NCBI GenBank assembly: GCA_958496175.1
Contig: OY292280.1
Span: 13,206,001-13,270,000, forward strand
Length of the DNA: 64,000 nucleotides
Direction of reading: 5' to 3'
Source: Sisyra terminalis
Lineage: Eukaryota > Arthropoda > Insecta > Neuroptera > Sisyridae
Below, piece by piece: positions 1 through 11,959 of this stretch. The translations under genes and the position numbers were made by a program. The notes beneath the pieces are model-generated. The model was not told where the DNA came from. It ran no database searches and worked only from the letters and a program-made list of their open reading frames with translations. How positions within the stretch are numbered: position 1 is the first letter of the stretch; every line of letters starts with the position of its first letter.

Positions 1-146
1 AAATAAATTAGTAAATATATTATATTATTTATCATAATATTATATTTTTTGTGATTCAAGAAGCCTGATGAAATTATAAGAATACTTCCATTTATTAAAA
101 ACCGTGAAGGTTCTAATAAATTTTTTATGTTAAAGAAGCTAAACAG

Positions 147-1199
147 GAGGGTGTCCGTTATTTCCCAAATTGATTTTTTTACAGCGATCGCCCCCTGAAT
201 TTTTAGTTTAAGACACAAAAAAAAAATTCCAATACAATTAAGCTCTTAATTTTTTGATTAAACCGTGCCGGAATCATGTTACTTTTACCATTTAAATAAC
301 ATGGGATTATTTGACTTTTTACTTTTATTTTTTTTCTCAGAAATAAATGAATAAAAAGATTTAAGATCAAACTACTTTGGCGTAAAATTTAACGCTCTAC
401 AAAAAAGGTCTCTAATGAATTTTCGATTAAATCATTCCATTAAAAGTTATGCAACATTTAACTTGAATTAATTTGTATTTTGTAATTTATTCAACATTTA
501 ATTTGTTGACTACAAGTTCTAACAAATTTCTCATAGATGGCGTCAGATGAAATGGTAAAAATTTGAATTTTAATTGAACTTTTGTCGATAGTCTCCATAA
601 TTAGTATGAAATTCACTTTGTAGGTACAAAATATTGATTAAAGTTCGAAAATTTATCCTGGATAAATTGAATTTCACGACTATAGCGAATTCGGATCTTA
701 TGTCACCTGTTTTAATTCTAAAAAAATGTTTTTTTTGTTTAATTTTCAATTCAAGCCATAAATTAACACAAATAATCACTGGCGCTCTAATGATAATAAT
801 TTTTATTTTCTCTTCCAATGATTTCATAGTTAAAAAAAGTAAAAATGAGCAAAAAGTTGAAAATATTGCAAGATTTATATTAGGCACAAGTTTAATGTTG
901 AATAACTTTTAATGGAGTGATTTAATCGAAAATTCATAAGAGCCCTTTTTTGTAGAGCGTTAAATTTTACGTCAGAATAATTTGACCTTAAATCTTTTCA
1001 TACAATTGTTTCTGAGAAAAAAAGTTAAAAGTCAAATAATCCCATGTTATTTAAATGGTAAAAGTAACATGATTCCGGCACGGTTTAGTCAAGAAATTAA
1101 GAGCTTAATTGTATTGGATAATGTTTTTTATATCTGAAGCTAAAAATTCAGGGGGCGATCGCTGTAAAAAAATCAATTTGGGAAATAACGGACACCCTA
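147..1199. mobile_element. Fold-back element with 8-bp target duplication
   Basis: A near-perfect palindrome of about 1.05 kb. The left end reads GAGGGTGTCCGTTATTTCCC and the right end is its complement, GGGAAATAACGGACACCCTA, apart from the outermost two bases. Both arms carry the rare string GCGATCGCCCCCTGA. The element is flanked by an 8-bp direct duplication, ctaaacag, at 139-146 and 1200-1207, which fixes the borders. Inside, CTCTACAAAAAAGGTCTCT near 396 is mirrored near 935-960. There is no transposase reading frame, so it is non-autonomous. The two opposed short frames over 570-912 are the two sides of the palindrome, not genes. Confidence 0.85.
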
Positions 1200-1427
1200 C
1201 TAAACAGTTACGGTTTTCATTAATGTTATCCAGACTCGTTGAAATCTGACCCTTAAAAATAGGCCTTATTAAAGTAATCATTAGGCTTCTTTTTTCAATA
1301 AATAAAAATTAATACTTTTTATACATGCACTTTATTTGAATTAAGAAGAATACAATTTAAAAGAATAGTAATAGCATTAACAACATTGTATCATTTGACA
1401 ATGAAATTTTAAAAATTGTACAGCTTA

Positions 1428-2813
1428 TTATTTATCCTTATTATCATCCTTGTCATGCTTTGGAGTCACTGAAAGAAAGAAAAAAAATTAATATTAACCA
1501 AAATTAAATTCTAATTTTATTTTTACTCGATAAGTTTGATTTCATACCATCAATATGCTCAATCGAATCTTTAAAAGATGACCAATTTAATAGAGCAGCT
1601 CCGAAATCTAAAGGACTTGTGACATTGTAAATTGGGTCGGGGATGATGGACACCCCGCCTGTAAATGAAATCATCATTAACTATGTATATTTTTGAGGAT
1701 TAATTTTTTCAACGATATTCTACAAGATTATGCAAACAATTTTATTTTCATATAAAGTGCTTCATCTATGTTGGACTGCCAACAATTTAATGAACCGTAA
1801 ATTTGAAAAAAAACATATTTATCTGAAAATATATATAGCAAAATATTTTAAGTCTATTCCAGAACTTAGAATCAACGTCTTTCAAAGCTTTAATCAAAGT
1901 ATCAGTAAATTTAAAAAAAAAAATACATTTTCGGAACACGGTGAGTAATATGAGATGCAAGAGATAACATTATTTTTAAAAAATCATTGATATAATTTTT
2001 TTACCCTACACAAGATTTATAATATACTTTCCCTTACACCAAAACTCATAAAAAAACCAAATCAGATTTTTTCCACTGACAGTTATACTATTTAAACAAT
2101 ATATAAAACATATTGTGCTTTATTTTACGATATATAATTTAAAAAAAAAATACTAATATAAATTTGAATAGCAGCTCAAACAAAATGTATTTTTGACATA
2201 TTGCCCTAGTACGTATTTCGATTACCTGATGACCAATAAGGGAAATTATTTGGCAATCGAAATACATACCTACGGCAATATGTCCAAACACATTTTGGTA
2301 GAGTTTTTGTCCAAATTGATGTTTATAGTTTACTTTTGTAAATTATATAACATATATGACCACAATATATTTTATATAATGTTTAAACAGCAAAACTACA
2401 ATCCTTAAACAAATTTTATGTTACACTTGTACATCATGAATGTCCATTATCCAATGGTTGACAGGAAGATAATTATTATTCCACTTCTAGAAAATTTATC
2501 CCGCAGGTTCTAGACAAGTTATAGGACTCGAACTTGGTAAAATATTGAGCCCACAAAGGTTGGAAAAGTTAAATAGATGTGATGAATAATTACCAAAGCG
2601 GACGCGTTTTTTACATTTTGATTTTGCAGAAGGATCCTGGCTTTTTCTCTTTAAAACTCCTGTGATTTTCACCCGGCTGGATGAGCTCGGGGATTCCTTG
2701 CTACACTCGCCTTCTTCTGACTGACATGTACTTCTGATTTCTGCTTCCTTTACAGTATCGGCGGTTTCTACATTTAACTGTACTGGAACTTCTTTCAAGT
2801 CTTTGTCTTCCAT
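1428..2813 (-). CDS. Uncharacterised 123-aa protein with RVRF (PP1-docking type) motif
   Basis: Three exons join in phase: 2594-2813, 1548-1658 and 1428-1468. All introns are GT-AG (935 and 79 bp). The start ATG sits in the context GCCATGG. The protein begins MEDKDLKEVPVQLNVE, has a serine- and acid-rich middle, a basic segment ending KKRVRF (residues 68-73), then LDFGAALLNWSSF and a charged tail ending KDDNKDK. RVRF fits the K/R-V-x-F docking motif for protein phosphatase 1, and basic residues before it are typical; PP1 binding is inference. The motif is split from the rest by intron 1, exactly after the F codon plus one base. I do not recognise the family. No signal peptide or membrane segment is visible, so it is probably nuclear or cytosolic. 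Intron 1 contains a decayed palindromic repeat near 2160-2345. Confidence 0.7.
2160..2345. repeat. Decayed copy of a palindromic repeat (family also at 39.8 and 58.1 kb)
   Basis: Contains gtatttcgatta...aatcgaaatac as an inverted pair around CCTGATGACC, plus caaacaaaatgtatttttgacatattgcc with its mirror at the other side. The same arrangement appears at 39848-40185 and 58064-60174. It lies in intron 1 of the RVRF gene. Confidence 0.55.
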
Positions 2814-3848
2814 GGCTAAGTAGTTAAAAGTATATAATTATATTAATTTTTTTAGAAACATAAAAGAGAATGTTCATAGGATTTATTACCAGACAATACT
2901 AGAAACAGAAATGGTTCTATGTAAAAGACACAATGTCAATTTTAATCTATAACCATAATTTTCTGAAATTTTCTCTAGAATATACCATAAATGAAATATT
3001 TCTGAATTAACTTGTTTATATAAAAGTTAGTTATAATTTCAAACGCGCTTTAATTACCTGAGTCCAATATATCTATGTTTGATATATATTTTTTAGGAAC
3101 TCAGGAAGTTCTAGGTTACTCTCATTAAAGTTCTAACTATCAACTGGTAACAAATATGATTCCTATTTGAACAAATGCACATTAAATTATAACCAAATAA
3201 CCTTAAATTAAGAAAGCAATCAATATTTTACACAAATCAATACCTTTATCACTGAATTTGAGATTGCACTTATTTACGATAAATATTTCTTAAAGGAATT
3301 GAATTGATAATTATTGGTTTAACGTGCCAAATTTAGATTATGCCAACCAAATAAATTCAATGGTACTAATGAGTAATATAAAAACAAAAGAACTAAATGG
3401 TTAAAATTAAAATCAGTTTAAACCTTTTATTTTTAATGGACGAATAACAGAAATTTAGCTAAAATTGTATCAAGGAATTAATACGAATATAATTTTACGG
3501 TTAGAGAATAAATATAACTTATTTTTAAACAGAAATTTACCAAGTTTTTGACAATATTTGATTATATAGTAATTGAAAATTGCCAACTTTTTGATTTAGA
3601 ATTTGAAATTTCAATATGGAGTCATAAAAAATTTAGTGACATCTACAAAAAAGGTTGTGAACTTTAAGCAAATCTTAGCACCATAAGTTGTATTAGTACG
3701 GTTTGTCACCTCTTGATGGATAAAAAAAGAGAGGAATTTGGTTTTTTTCTTTCTTCAAAAGTTGATGACTAAAGAATCTGTCAAATTTTAAATTCTAATG
3801 TAAGTTATAATGTTTTAAGTATTAAATGAAATCACCTTAACCGATCTT
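2814..3848. other. Intergenic spacer between two minus-strand genes
   Basis: AT-rich sequence without a convincing coding frame or a clear repeat. It should hold the 5' flank of the RVRF gene; no TATA box could be singled out against the AT background. Confidence 0.5.
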
Positions 3849-4440
3849 TTATGGAAGACATAATATATCTTCTTCAGTTGCATTATATCCCATTTCTTCA
3901 CGTTCTACCGCGGTCAAAGTTTTCGAGGAAATTAAACCAACCATCGAATTCATTTGAGTTCTTCAACATCTGTGAATGTGGTGTTTTGAGGTAGCGGCTC
4001 ATTTTCTAAAATTAAAATAAATTAATTTCGTTTTTTTTTGCTTAAATTATAGAATACCATTCGATTGTAAGAATTGAGAAGGTCGATGTTGCAAATCAGC
4101 ATTCTTTTATGGAAATTTCTTCAGTATCATCTTGATGGTGTAAAACTAAGTGTTTTTGATAACAGTTTGAACTTAGGGTTAGATAAATTGTCTGAAAAAT
4201 ATATTTCTTCATAAAAGGATATCTATGGCTCATGTCCCTTTCAGGCTGGTCAAAAGCTGGCAACGTTGTATTTTCTATTTTGTTTTTAATATAATTCGCA
4301 AATAATTCGATGTAAATACAACTTTGCCAGGTTTTGACTGACCTAAAAAGAACATGAGCCAACTCTTTTTCTATTTATTATAAAAAAAAAACATTTACAA
4401 AACTCACCAACTTTTTTAAGCTTATAGATTGGGACGCCAT
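3849..4440 (-). pseudogene. Small gene, possibly frameshifted or mis-assembled
   Basis: Exon 1 is 4408-4440 (MASQSISLKKL, donor GTGAGT). A second coding stretch ends at donor 4058 with ADLQHRPSQFLQSN, and joins in phase to an exon starting at 4005 that reads NEPLPQNTTFTDVEELK and stops at 3950. In another frame of the same exon a protein-like tail, MVGLISSKTLTAVEREEMGY and onward, runs to a stop at 3849. Upstream of the middle exon, HQDDTEEISIKE is also in a different frame. Two readings are possible: a 43-aa micropeptide using an acceptor inside exon 2, or a longer protein broken by two one-base shifts that cancel each other. The exon-intron skeleton argues against a processed pseudogene. 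Family not recognised. Confidence 0.4.
4227..4360. mobile_element. Short GGCTCATG palindromic MITE, divergent subtype
   Basis: Ends GGCTCATGTCC and AACATGAGCC, with the inner inverted pair ctggcaacgttgtattttct / aaatacaactttgccag. It is shorter than the 225-bp members and has CCCTTT instead of the TACTTTAGC block. It lies in the intron of the small gene at 3849-4440. No clean target duplication remains. Confidence 0.65.
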
Positions 4441-5484
4441 TGTTCCTAGTAGTTTAACTTAACGATTTAACTATTTACAAAGCATATATGAAGTTAAACA
4501 AAACTACGTTTATTATAAATTTAACAAATAATTTTAAATTTTATTATAATAAATCAGTTACAAAGCGGATGTCCCAAATCTTCCTCGTCCTAGTGCCATG
4601 CTTGTCACCCTTGTCATCTTTACGCTTGTCACAATCTACTCAACTGACTTGCGCATTTAATGCCATTGTTCAAAAAAATCCAAAATTTTTCATAAAAAAT
4701 TAAAACATCTGAATCTTATATCTTTTTAGACTAAATTGTATATATTAAATAAAAATATATCATAATTTTTTTTCTTGTAAAAAAAAAATTTGAATATCTC
4801 ATTGCTTTTTTGAATTAATTTATTTCTACGTTTTTATTCAAGATGACCACCGTGACCACCTTAAAAATTTACCTTTATTGAGCACCTATCACCTTATTAT
4901 ACATGAAATATGAGTGAAAAAAAAAAAATTAAATAGTTTTCTTAAAATTTTCTATATATTTAATTTATATTTCATTAATCATATTTGAACTAAACCAAAG
5001 AAAAATCTTTTCATTGTATTCATTGCAAGTTCGGAGCGTTCGTAGTTTATTTTTGAGCTTTTGATTTTATAGAAAAGGATACGAAATAGTTTGGAATTTA
5101 TTTAAAATATATAAATTTATTTTTTATACTTTAGAAATTAACGAGTTTAAATTTAAATTTTATAGATTCTACGTTACAAACTGCAACAAAAGGATTGGGA
5201 CTATAAAGTCAAAATATTGTCGAAAATATTAACAAAAAATTTCTAATTGGTATAAAAAATAGAATTGGTAAACAAAAATTTTTTTCTCATATTTAATTAT
5301 CAAGAAATAAATTAATATTTGTTTTTCTTAATCGAATTTTTAGTCTGGTATGCTTAATGATTTTGACTTTATTTTGATTGGCAATAGAAATATTTAATGT
5401 ATTGAATTGAAAATTGATGACATTTAGACTGTCAGTGTATGATAAAAATTATAATTAAAACAAAAATTGAAAGTAAATGAAAAA

Positions 5485-6993
5485 ATGTCAATGGTTGGCG
5501 AAAAATTAAATGACGACTCGAGTATTCCTCTAGCCGATGACGATCCACAAGGTATATGATTTTCTTTATTATTTAAACATAAATAATTTCTTTGCTATCG
5601 GTTTCTAGTGATTATTCCTGATGATGGTGAAACAGGGTCTGATTTAATTCACGGCAGAAGCATGGATTCGATTCCCTCATCTTTCACAAATGGGAGTTCG
5701 AGTCCTCAAAATTTGGGACACAGTTTAGATATTGATGTCAGCATTGATGAAAAGGAGGAAAAAGCAAGGCTGATCGCTCAAGTTTTAGAACTTCAAAACA
5801 CTCTAGATGGTAAATTTCGATTTATTCGACGGAATTGTAAAAATTAAAGAAGAATAAACTTGGACAAATTGTACAAGAAGTTCAAGAACGAGGGTGTAGA
5901 TTTACTTGTTTCTATATATGAAAAACTGGTCCTTAGAAAATTTCTGAAGACATCCTCTGCACTGTATCCTAGAACCGTCCAGGACTTACTGCCCCTTGGA
6001 AGCATTACCCTTTAAAGGATTCAGATGAAAGATGTTGAGGAGATTCCTCATTTCATGTCCAGGTGGTCTTAAGCAGCTACGAGCTAATTAATCGGTTTTA
6101 TTAAAATATTTATTTGATTTTTATTAAAATATTAATTCAATTATTGTCTTATATAATTTTACTATTTGGATTTGATCAAAAAAAAATAATTGTTAATATG
6201 ACATATTTTGCTGAAATATGAAACTTCGTTTCATCTTACGGTTTGGTTGGCTCAAGTGTACTTTAGCACACCCACAATCTGGCAATGTTGCATTTTCAAC
6301 TTTGTTTTTAATTTAATTCGCAATATGTTTGTTTATTCAATTCTAATATGGTATGATTCTCTCTTTTGTGGGGAAATTTTCATTATGGACCTATTTAATC
6401 GCGAATTAAATTAAAAATAAAGTCGAAAATGCAACATTGCCAGATTGTAGGTGTGCTAAAGTACACATGAGCCGTTTGGTTATTACCAATCTATGATGTA
6501 ATTTGTGTATTTCTATTTATATTCGAGGAATCAAATATGAAACCAATTAATCCTCCAAATTTAATTTGTATAATTATAATAATTCTAAAAATATTTGAGC
6601 AGTTAAACTGACCTACACATAAAGGGACAACGAAATAATGAAAGATTTTTATCATTTGAGTAATGAAACAATTTTTTTAAGTCACTATTTATAAAGACCA
6701 AATTCTTTAGTGATTCTACTAATATCCAAATTAACTCAATATCTATCAGTTTTAGAAGGCCACCTTGACTCCTCGTCCACTAGGATGCTTGAAAAAAGCC
6801 CTATATAACATTCAAAATGAAAAACAAATAATGATTTTATTTATTTTTAGATTTATCACAACGAGTCGACAGTGTAAAGGAGGAAAATTTAAAATTACGT
6901 TCGGAAAACCAAGTTCTAGGACAGTATATCGAAAATTTAATGTCCGCCTCGAGTGTGTTCCAATCGACATCACCGAAGAGCAAAAAAAATTGA
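5485..6993 (+). CDS. SCOC: Short coiled-coil protein (SCOC)
   Basis: Exons 5485-5551, 5609-5809 and 6851-6993 join in phase (GT-AG throughout) to give 136 aa. The N-terminal 60 residues are acidic and serine-rich. The C-terminal part, [18 protein letters not shown] then [20 protein letters not shown] and [18 protein letters not shown], is the near-invariant heptad-repeat coiled coil of SCOC. Known family role: a Golgi-associated coiled coil that binds ARL1/ARL3-type GTPases and FEZ1 and takes part in autophagy and traffic. The start is the first ATG of AAAATGTCAATG; the second in-frame ATG two codons later is an alternative. Intron 2 carries a MITE at 6249-6473. The gene is convergent with the glycosidase at 7534-10531; an AATAAA at 7456-7461 is a plausible poly(A) signal. 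Confidence 0.93.
6249..6473. mobile_element. 225-bp palindromic MITE in SCOC intron 2, perfect 8-bp TSD
   Basis: Ends GGCTCAAGTGTACTTTAGCA and GTGCTAAAGTACACATGAGCC with long inner inverted arms. It is flanked by gtttggtt at 6241-6248 and again at 6474-6481, a perfect 8-bp target duplication. It contains no coding frame. Confidence 0.9.
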
Positions 6994-7533
6994 ATTTTTT
7001 AATTTGAAATTGACGCCGTTTTAAATAAGAGCTTTTTTTACACTTGATTTATTATATTTAGAAGTAGAACAATTATTGTACATTTAAACATTTAGTATTT
7101 AAAAACGGAACATTTCCCTCCATACATTTCATAGTAACTTGTAAAGAAAGTGTTTTCCTTAATTCATGCACCGAATTTGTGTTTTTCTTTTAGTTGTCAA
7201 GAAAATAATGAATTCGATGTACTAAATCGGCAAAACGTTTTTATTCAGCATTTTGATAAATTTTATATTTTTCTAAATTTGTAGCTTATTTTTCGTTCTA
7301 GTCGTTAACATATTTTAAATTATCATTGAAAATATTTTTAATTATGGTATATTACATTTTCTGTTAGTGTATAACATGTTTTATGCACATTGACAAGCAT
7401 CTATTGCACCAATCACAAACATTGTTCGAGTCTTCAATGTAATTGAAAAAAAAATAATAAAAACTATAATAAACTATTCAATTTTATTTTTCTGATTTTT
7501 TTTTTGAGAATAGTTTAAAAATTTTTATTACAA

Positions 7534-10531
7534 TCAATATGGAGATATTGGAGTAGCTTTCAGCATTCTTATTCCTAAAAAAAATATAACATTTAATTCT
7601 AATTAATTATTACTACCAAATATTGATAGATACAGAAGAAATATATAAATGAAGGATTTGGGAAATGGTCCAGAGAAAGAGTCGTTCATTGATTAAAATT
7701 ATCTTGGAAAATTTTAATTCGAAAATAACACTTACCAGTTGGATTAACTCGAGTTATAATTGTACTATTAATTTCGCAAACTTTTTCGTTTGGCTCAAAT
7801 AAATCCTGAAAAATAAATTGTTTGTAGTAAAAAAAAAAATCAATTAAATTGATAAGGTACTTGAAATTCGTATCCATAAGAGTTTAGCATTCCAAGTTCC
7901 GAAAAAGTGCAGTTTACTCGGTAAGGCATTCCATCGACTCGGTAACTAAGAAATGCAATCGCAAACGATGTGTACCCATTAATAACTGGTTCAACTGGAC
8001 GAACCCATATATGAATTTTATTTTTCTAAAAAAAAATTTCATTTTTTTTGTCTATTATTGAGAAAAATTTAGTCGGACAAAAAAGTCCGTTGAAATCGTG
8101 TGATATTGAACTCCGTAGAGCATTTACGAACATTAAATGTCTTATGTCCCTTTTAGGAACATTAATATCTGAAAACGTTGTATTTTCTAATTTGTTTTTA
8201 GTTTAATTCCCGAATAAATCGGTCCATAATGAAAACTTAGCACCAAAAAAGAAAATGATATCATAAATTATATAAAAACAAAAGAGAAAATGCAATATCA
8301 TTAGATATTTACGCCCCTAAAAGGGACATGAGTACCCTATACCGATTAGCCAACAACATTTTAAAGTGTGAATTTTCCGAAATTTTCTTTTTGCCAATCG
8401 ATGGGAAATCGTTTCGTTTGTGACAAAATAGTTTAGCGGTAATTAATTAGTTACGAAAAATTAAATTAGTCATTGATATAGTAAATGTTAAGAAAATAAA
8501 GTAAAATTTTTTGGGCTAATCGGTATAAGGTGACCTGAGTTCATTAAATAGTTCCACGATATATTTCATATTTCATTCGTTAAAAAAAATCAATGGACTT
8601 GAACTGTTTTTGCTATTGTAAGGAAATATTGGGGAATCATATGAAAATATTGTTTTTAAAGGGACTAATCGGAAAAGATGCATAAAGTTTCATAAAAGGG
8701 AAGAACTGAATAGGGAGAAAAAATTGCAATTACCGAAAGAATATATTTTCCTTGAATTCCCATTTTATCCTGGTTGATGGCAATGACGGCTTTGTTAAGT
8801 AAAATCTGTCTCATTTGTTCACTAATTGTATCCAAATCAGTCGACATTAATAACGGAGCAGCTAAAATTGCCCACATCCCCATTTGTGCCTTACTTTGTT
8901 CGTAACTCAATCCAAAGTTTCCGATAAGCAACTATGAATCAAATAATTTCAATAAGAATATTCATAATATTGAAAATACGTTTCTTACCATATCTGGATC
9001 ATTCCAATGCCCAGGACCAGCGTATGGAACCAACCGATCTTGATTTTTAGCAAAGAAACTCAATATTCCCTTCATACTTTCCCAAGAATCATCAATGTCA
9101 TCCCAATTCCGCCACAAGTTGCAAATTTCGGCTAGAACCTTATAATTTCCCTAAAAGTAAACCAAATCTAACTTTCGTTTCTATTCGTTTCAAAAATCCT
9201 ACAGGAATTCCATCAGGTTCTGTGTATGCAGGCCAACTGCAAGAATAGACCATTGGGCGTCCGGTTTTGTTAAGCGATTGTCCAAATTCGGTGTATCCTA
9301 GAAGGGAAATATGTGACTAAAGTTTAAAATGTTCAGAGGATAATTTACCATCAGCCATAGCACTAATGTTCACATTACATCCATCGAGTTTCACATAATC
9401 GACTTCCCAATCTGCAAATGTAAAAGCATCAGTCTCCAAATGACCGAGAACTCCAGGATAACCAGCGCAGGTTTTCGTCCCGTAATCTTCATATATTCCA
9501 TATTTTAATCCTACTGAATGAATCTGAGATACAAAACGTTAATAATAACAAAATTGCAAAGACTGACAAGGTTGAAATGTTTAAATACCTTGATTTCTAT
9601 TCGATGGAAAACAATACAGGTGGTATGAAGAAAGTATTGGGGATATTGTGGGAATAAAGGATTTGGGAGAAAGACTTAGGTGTTTTAAAAGACTAAGGCT
9701 GGTCGCAAACTAAATAAGTCCAAAATACATAATCGGGCAGTTTCACTGATTGCAAATATTCTGTACATTTCTTCATACCTGAGGTACTTTTCCCAAATTC
9801 GTATAAGTTTTGAACCCTTTTTACACTAAATTTAAATAAAAATCGCCGGAAGTTCATATAAACGGCCAGGTATGTTAGTTAACGGACCGAATATTTCTAA
9901 TGATTGATCCGTAAAATTCTCCAATATGTATCCAGAACAGATTTCTGGGCTTCTAGGTACCTCGAGAAATTTCGCAAGCTTTACATTTGTGATTGACCCC
10001 AAAGCCTCTAAGTATGAAGTATGGATCCAGAAGTTTTCAAATTCTTGTTTAAAAACTTAGCAAAATATTTCCATCAGGAATTTTCTTTGATTTCTACGCT
10101 AACCAATAGGGTGAATAAAGTTTGTTTGTAATTCAAAAATGCATACATAATTTCCAATTTCCTTCATTCCATTGGGAAATCTCTTGAAATCGGGTTGGAG
10201 TTTTCCATCTTCGTCGCGTTCCGGACTAAGCCAACAATCGTCAATAATAAGATATTGGTATCCTGCATTCAAGTATCCATAATTAACCATAGCATCAGCT
10301 GTCCGTTTAACCAAATTTTCACTGTAAAAATTCTATCGATTACAAATATTTATTCTTTTTGCTGATTATTCCATACCTGATGCATTCATTAGGGAATTTT
10401 GCACAATCGGTTGTGCACCGGAATCGCTGCCAGGTCATCCAGCCCATGGGTGGGGTGCGGGCCAAACCATTATTCAACCCGTTTAATCCCGAAAAATCAA
10501 TCAGTACGATAACCAGAAATATCTTATTCAT
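7534..10531 (-). CDS. Lysosomal GH27 glycosidase, alpha-N-acetylgalactosaminidase-like
   Basis: Nine exons join in phase: 10377-10531, 10147-10321, 9349-9523, 9203-9297, 8989-9150, 8734-8931, 7861-8025, 7736-7805 and 7534-7574, giving 411 aa, the usual family length. An N-terminal signal peptide ([18 protein letters not shown]) is followed by the mature start [12 protein letters not shown]. Diagnostic motifs are [17 protein letters not shown] (nucleophile D157), [10 protein letters not shown] (acid/base D218), [10 protein letters not shown] and AINQDKMG, then a C-terminal beta-sandwich. Residues 186-193 read [13 protein letters not shown] sequence: Ser189 and Ala192 match alpha-N-acetylgalactosaminidase, where alpha-galactosidase A has Glu and Leu. 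The enzyme should remove terminal alpha-GalNAc (and more weakly alpha-Gal) from glycoconjugates in the lysosome. All catalytic residues are intact and there are no frameshifts. Poly(A) signals (AATAAA on the minus strand) lie at 7524-7529 and 7483-7488. Confidence 0.95.
8137..8334. mobile_element. Decayed CCCTTTTAGG-type palindromic MITE in glycosidase intron
   Basis: Ends cttatgtcccttttagg and cctaaaagggacatgagt are inverted; the centre keeps gtttttagtttaatt and its mirror. It is the same subtype as 4227-4360 and lies in intron 6 of the glycosidase gene. Confidence 0.55.
8335..8535. mobile_element. Short TIR element, relative of the array-bearing element at 19.6-23.0 kb
   Basis: Left end taccctataccgattagcc and right end ggctaatcggtataagg are inverted. 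The internal text agtgtgaattttccgaaatt, gccaatcgatggg and ttcgtttgtgacaaaatag recurs at both ends of the 19604-23021 element. It abuts the preceding MITE in the same intron. Confidence 0.6.
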
Positions 10532-10970
10532 TATTTGATAAGTGTCGTTTCCAGAAAAAAATTAAGCTTCAGTGGCTGAAACATATGTATTTTGTCTGCT
10601 GATAAACCAGAAAGCAAATCCAAAGGGGCACTGAATTGCTTATCGGTGTTTAGGTCACCAGCATAATGATAACTTTGAACTAGAACGCATTGGTTTTAAA
10701 CATTAAAACATATCTTAAGCAATAAGCAAACATTTCAAATAATCTTCATTTAATTAAGCAGGGTCTGAGTATTGCTTAAACAAATTTAGGGTTTTTATTA
10801 TTGAGAAATAATTTATGATTTAAATATATTTACGATAATTTACTTTTCTGTTGTGTAACAGTTTAACAACATTCATAGAATCTAATTTTATTTCATTTAT
10901 ATTTTTTTACTTGTAGATATTTCCTATTTCTTCTGCATAAGAGGTTAGATTAGAAAGAAAGGGTTCAAGT
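10532..10970. other. Upstream flank of the glycosidase gene
   Basis: Holds the presumed promoter and 5' UTR of the minus-strand GH27 gene. No coding frame, repeat or unambiguous core-promoter element is visible. Confidence 0.4.
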
Positions 10971-11186
10971 CCATTTTAGCACATCCACAATCTGGCAACG
11001 TTGCATTTTCGATTTTGTTTTTAATTTAATTCGTGATTAAAACTGTCCATAATAAAAATTTAGCCACAAAAGAGAGAATTATACCATATTAGCATGAAAT
11101 CATCAAAAAAATCGCGAATTAAATTAAAAACAAAGTCGAAAATGCAACGTTGCCAGATTGTGGATGTGCTAAAATGAACTTGAACC
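10971..11186. mobile_element. GGTTCAAG palindromic MITE, perfect 8-bp TSD
   Basis: Starts GGGTTCAAGTCC and ends GAACTTGAACC; inner arms as in the 225-bp family. It is flanked by gaaagaaa at 10963-10970 and 11187-11194. The ends carry GGTTCAAGTCCATTTTAGC, a second terminal variant of the family. Confidence 0.85.
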
Positions 11187-11959
11187 GAAAGAAATGTTTA
11201 GAGACTAAAATCGATTAGTCCGGATCTGTGTTTGGGTGATAACTTAAAAAAATATAAAAAAAAAAAAACACTTCATCGATATGAAATGATTTACTTATAA
11301 TTGTGATAAAAAAGACTTCGTTAAAACACTTCAGACTAAATATAAATCAAAATAAATATCTCGAATACTATAATCAAACACTCCAAAGAAAAAAATTGAG
11401 TTTAATAAACTCTTTCTTGTTAATTACGTTTTTTATTGATCCACAAATATTTGCTTGTTAACTTTGAAATTTACTAGAAAAATTATAGAGTACCATTTGA
11501 CCGGAGGACAGTGTTAACAAGTTATACATCTATCTTTTACTAAAAAAAATCGGTTTTATAATTAAAGTAAACGTGGCAATATATTTATATTAAAAAAAGT
11601 GGCAAACAAATATTTTTTTTTATCATTTTAAAATTAATTACAAATTTTATGAGTCTCTACACTATTCAACGATAATCAACGTCGATTTTAGCCGAACTGG
11701 TGCATGATTCAATAAATTTTTAACGAATCATTCGATCGGCTTGGGTCTAGTTTAAGACAATAAGTTTGGAAAAAAATTTGAAAAATATAAAGGTTAAAAA
11801 AATTTCCTTGAAGAAGTATAAGATTCTCAAGATTATTTGAGATTTTTTCTCTTCTGTTCTTCCACCCCTATGGGTTTGGTGACATTATCTTCCAGGTCTC
11901 CCTGTTCTCTGTTTCAGATAATGAGTACCCAGTTCTTTTTTCCTTTATTCTGGGGACCT

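Noticed and set aside
570..912. Opposed open frames of 92 and 105 codons
   Set aside because: They are translations of the two arms of a palindromic element; low-complexity and with no splice context.
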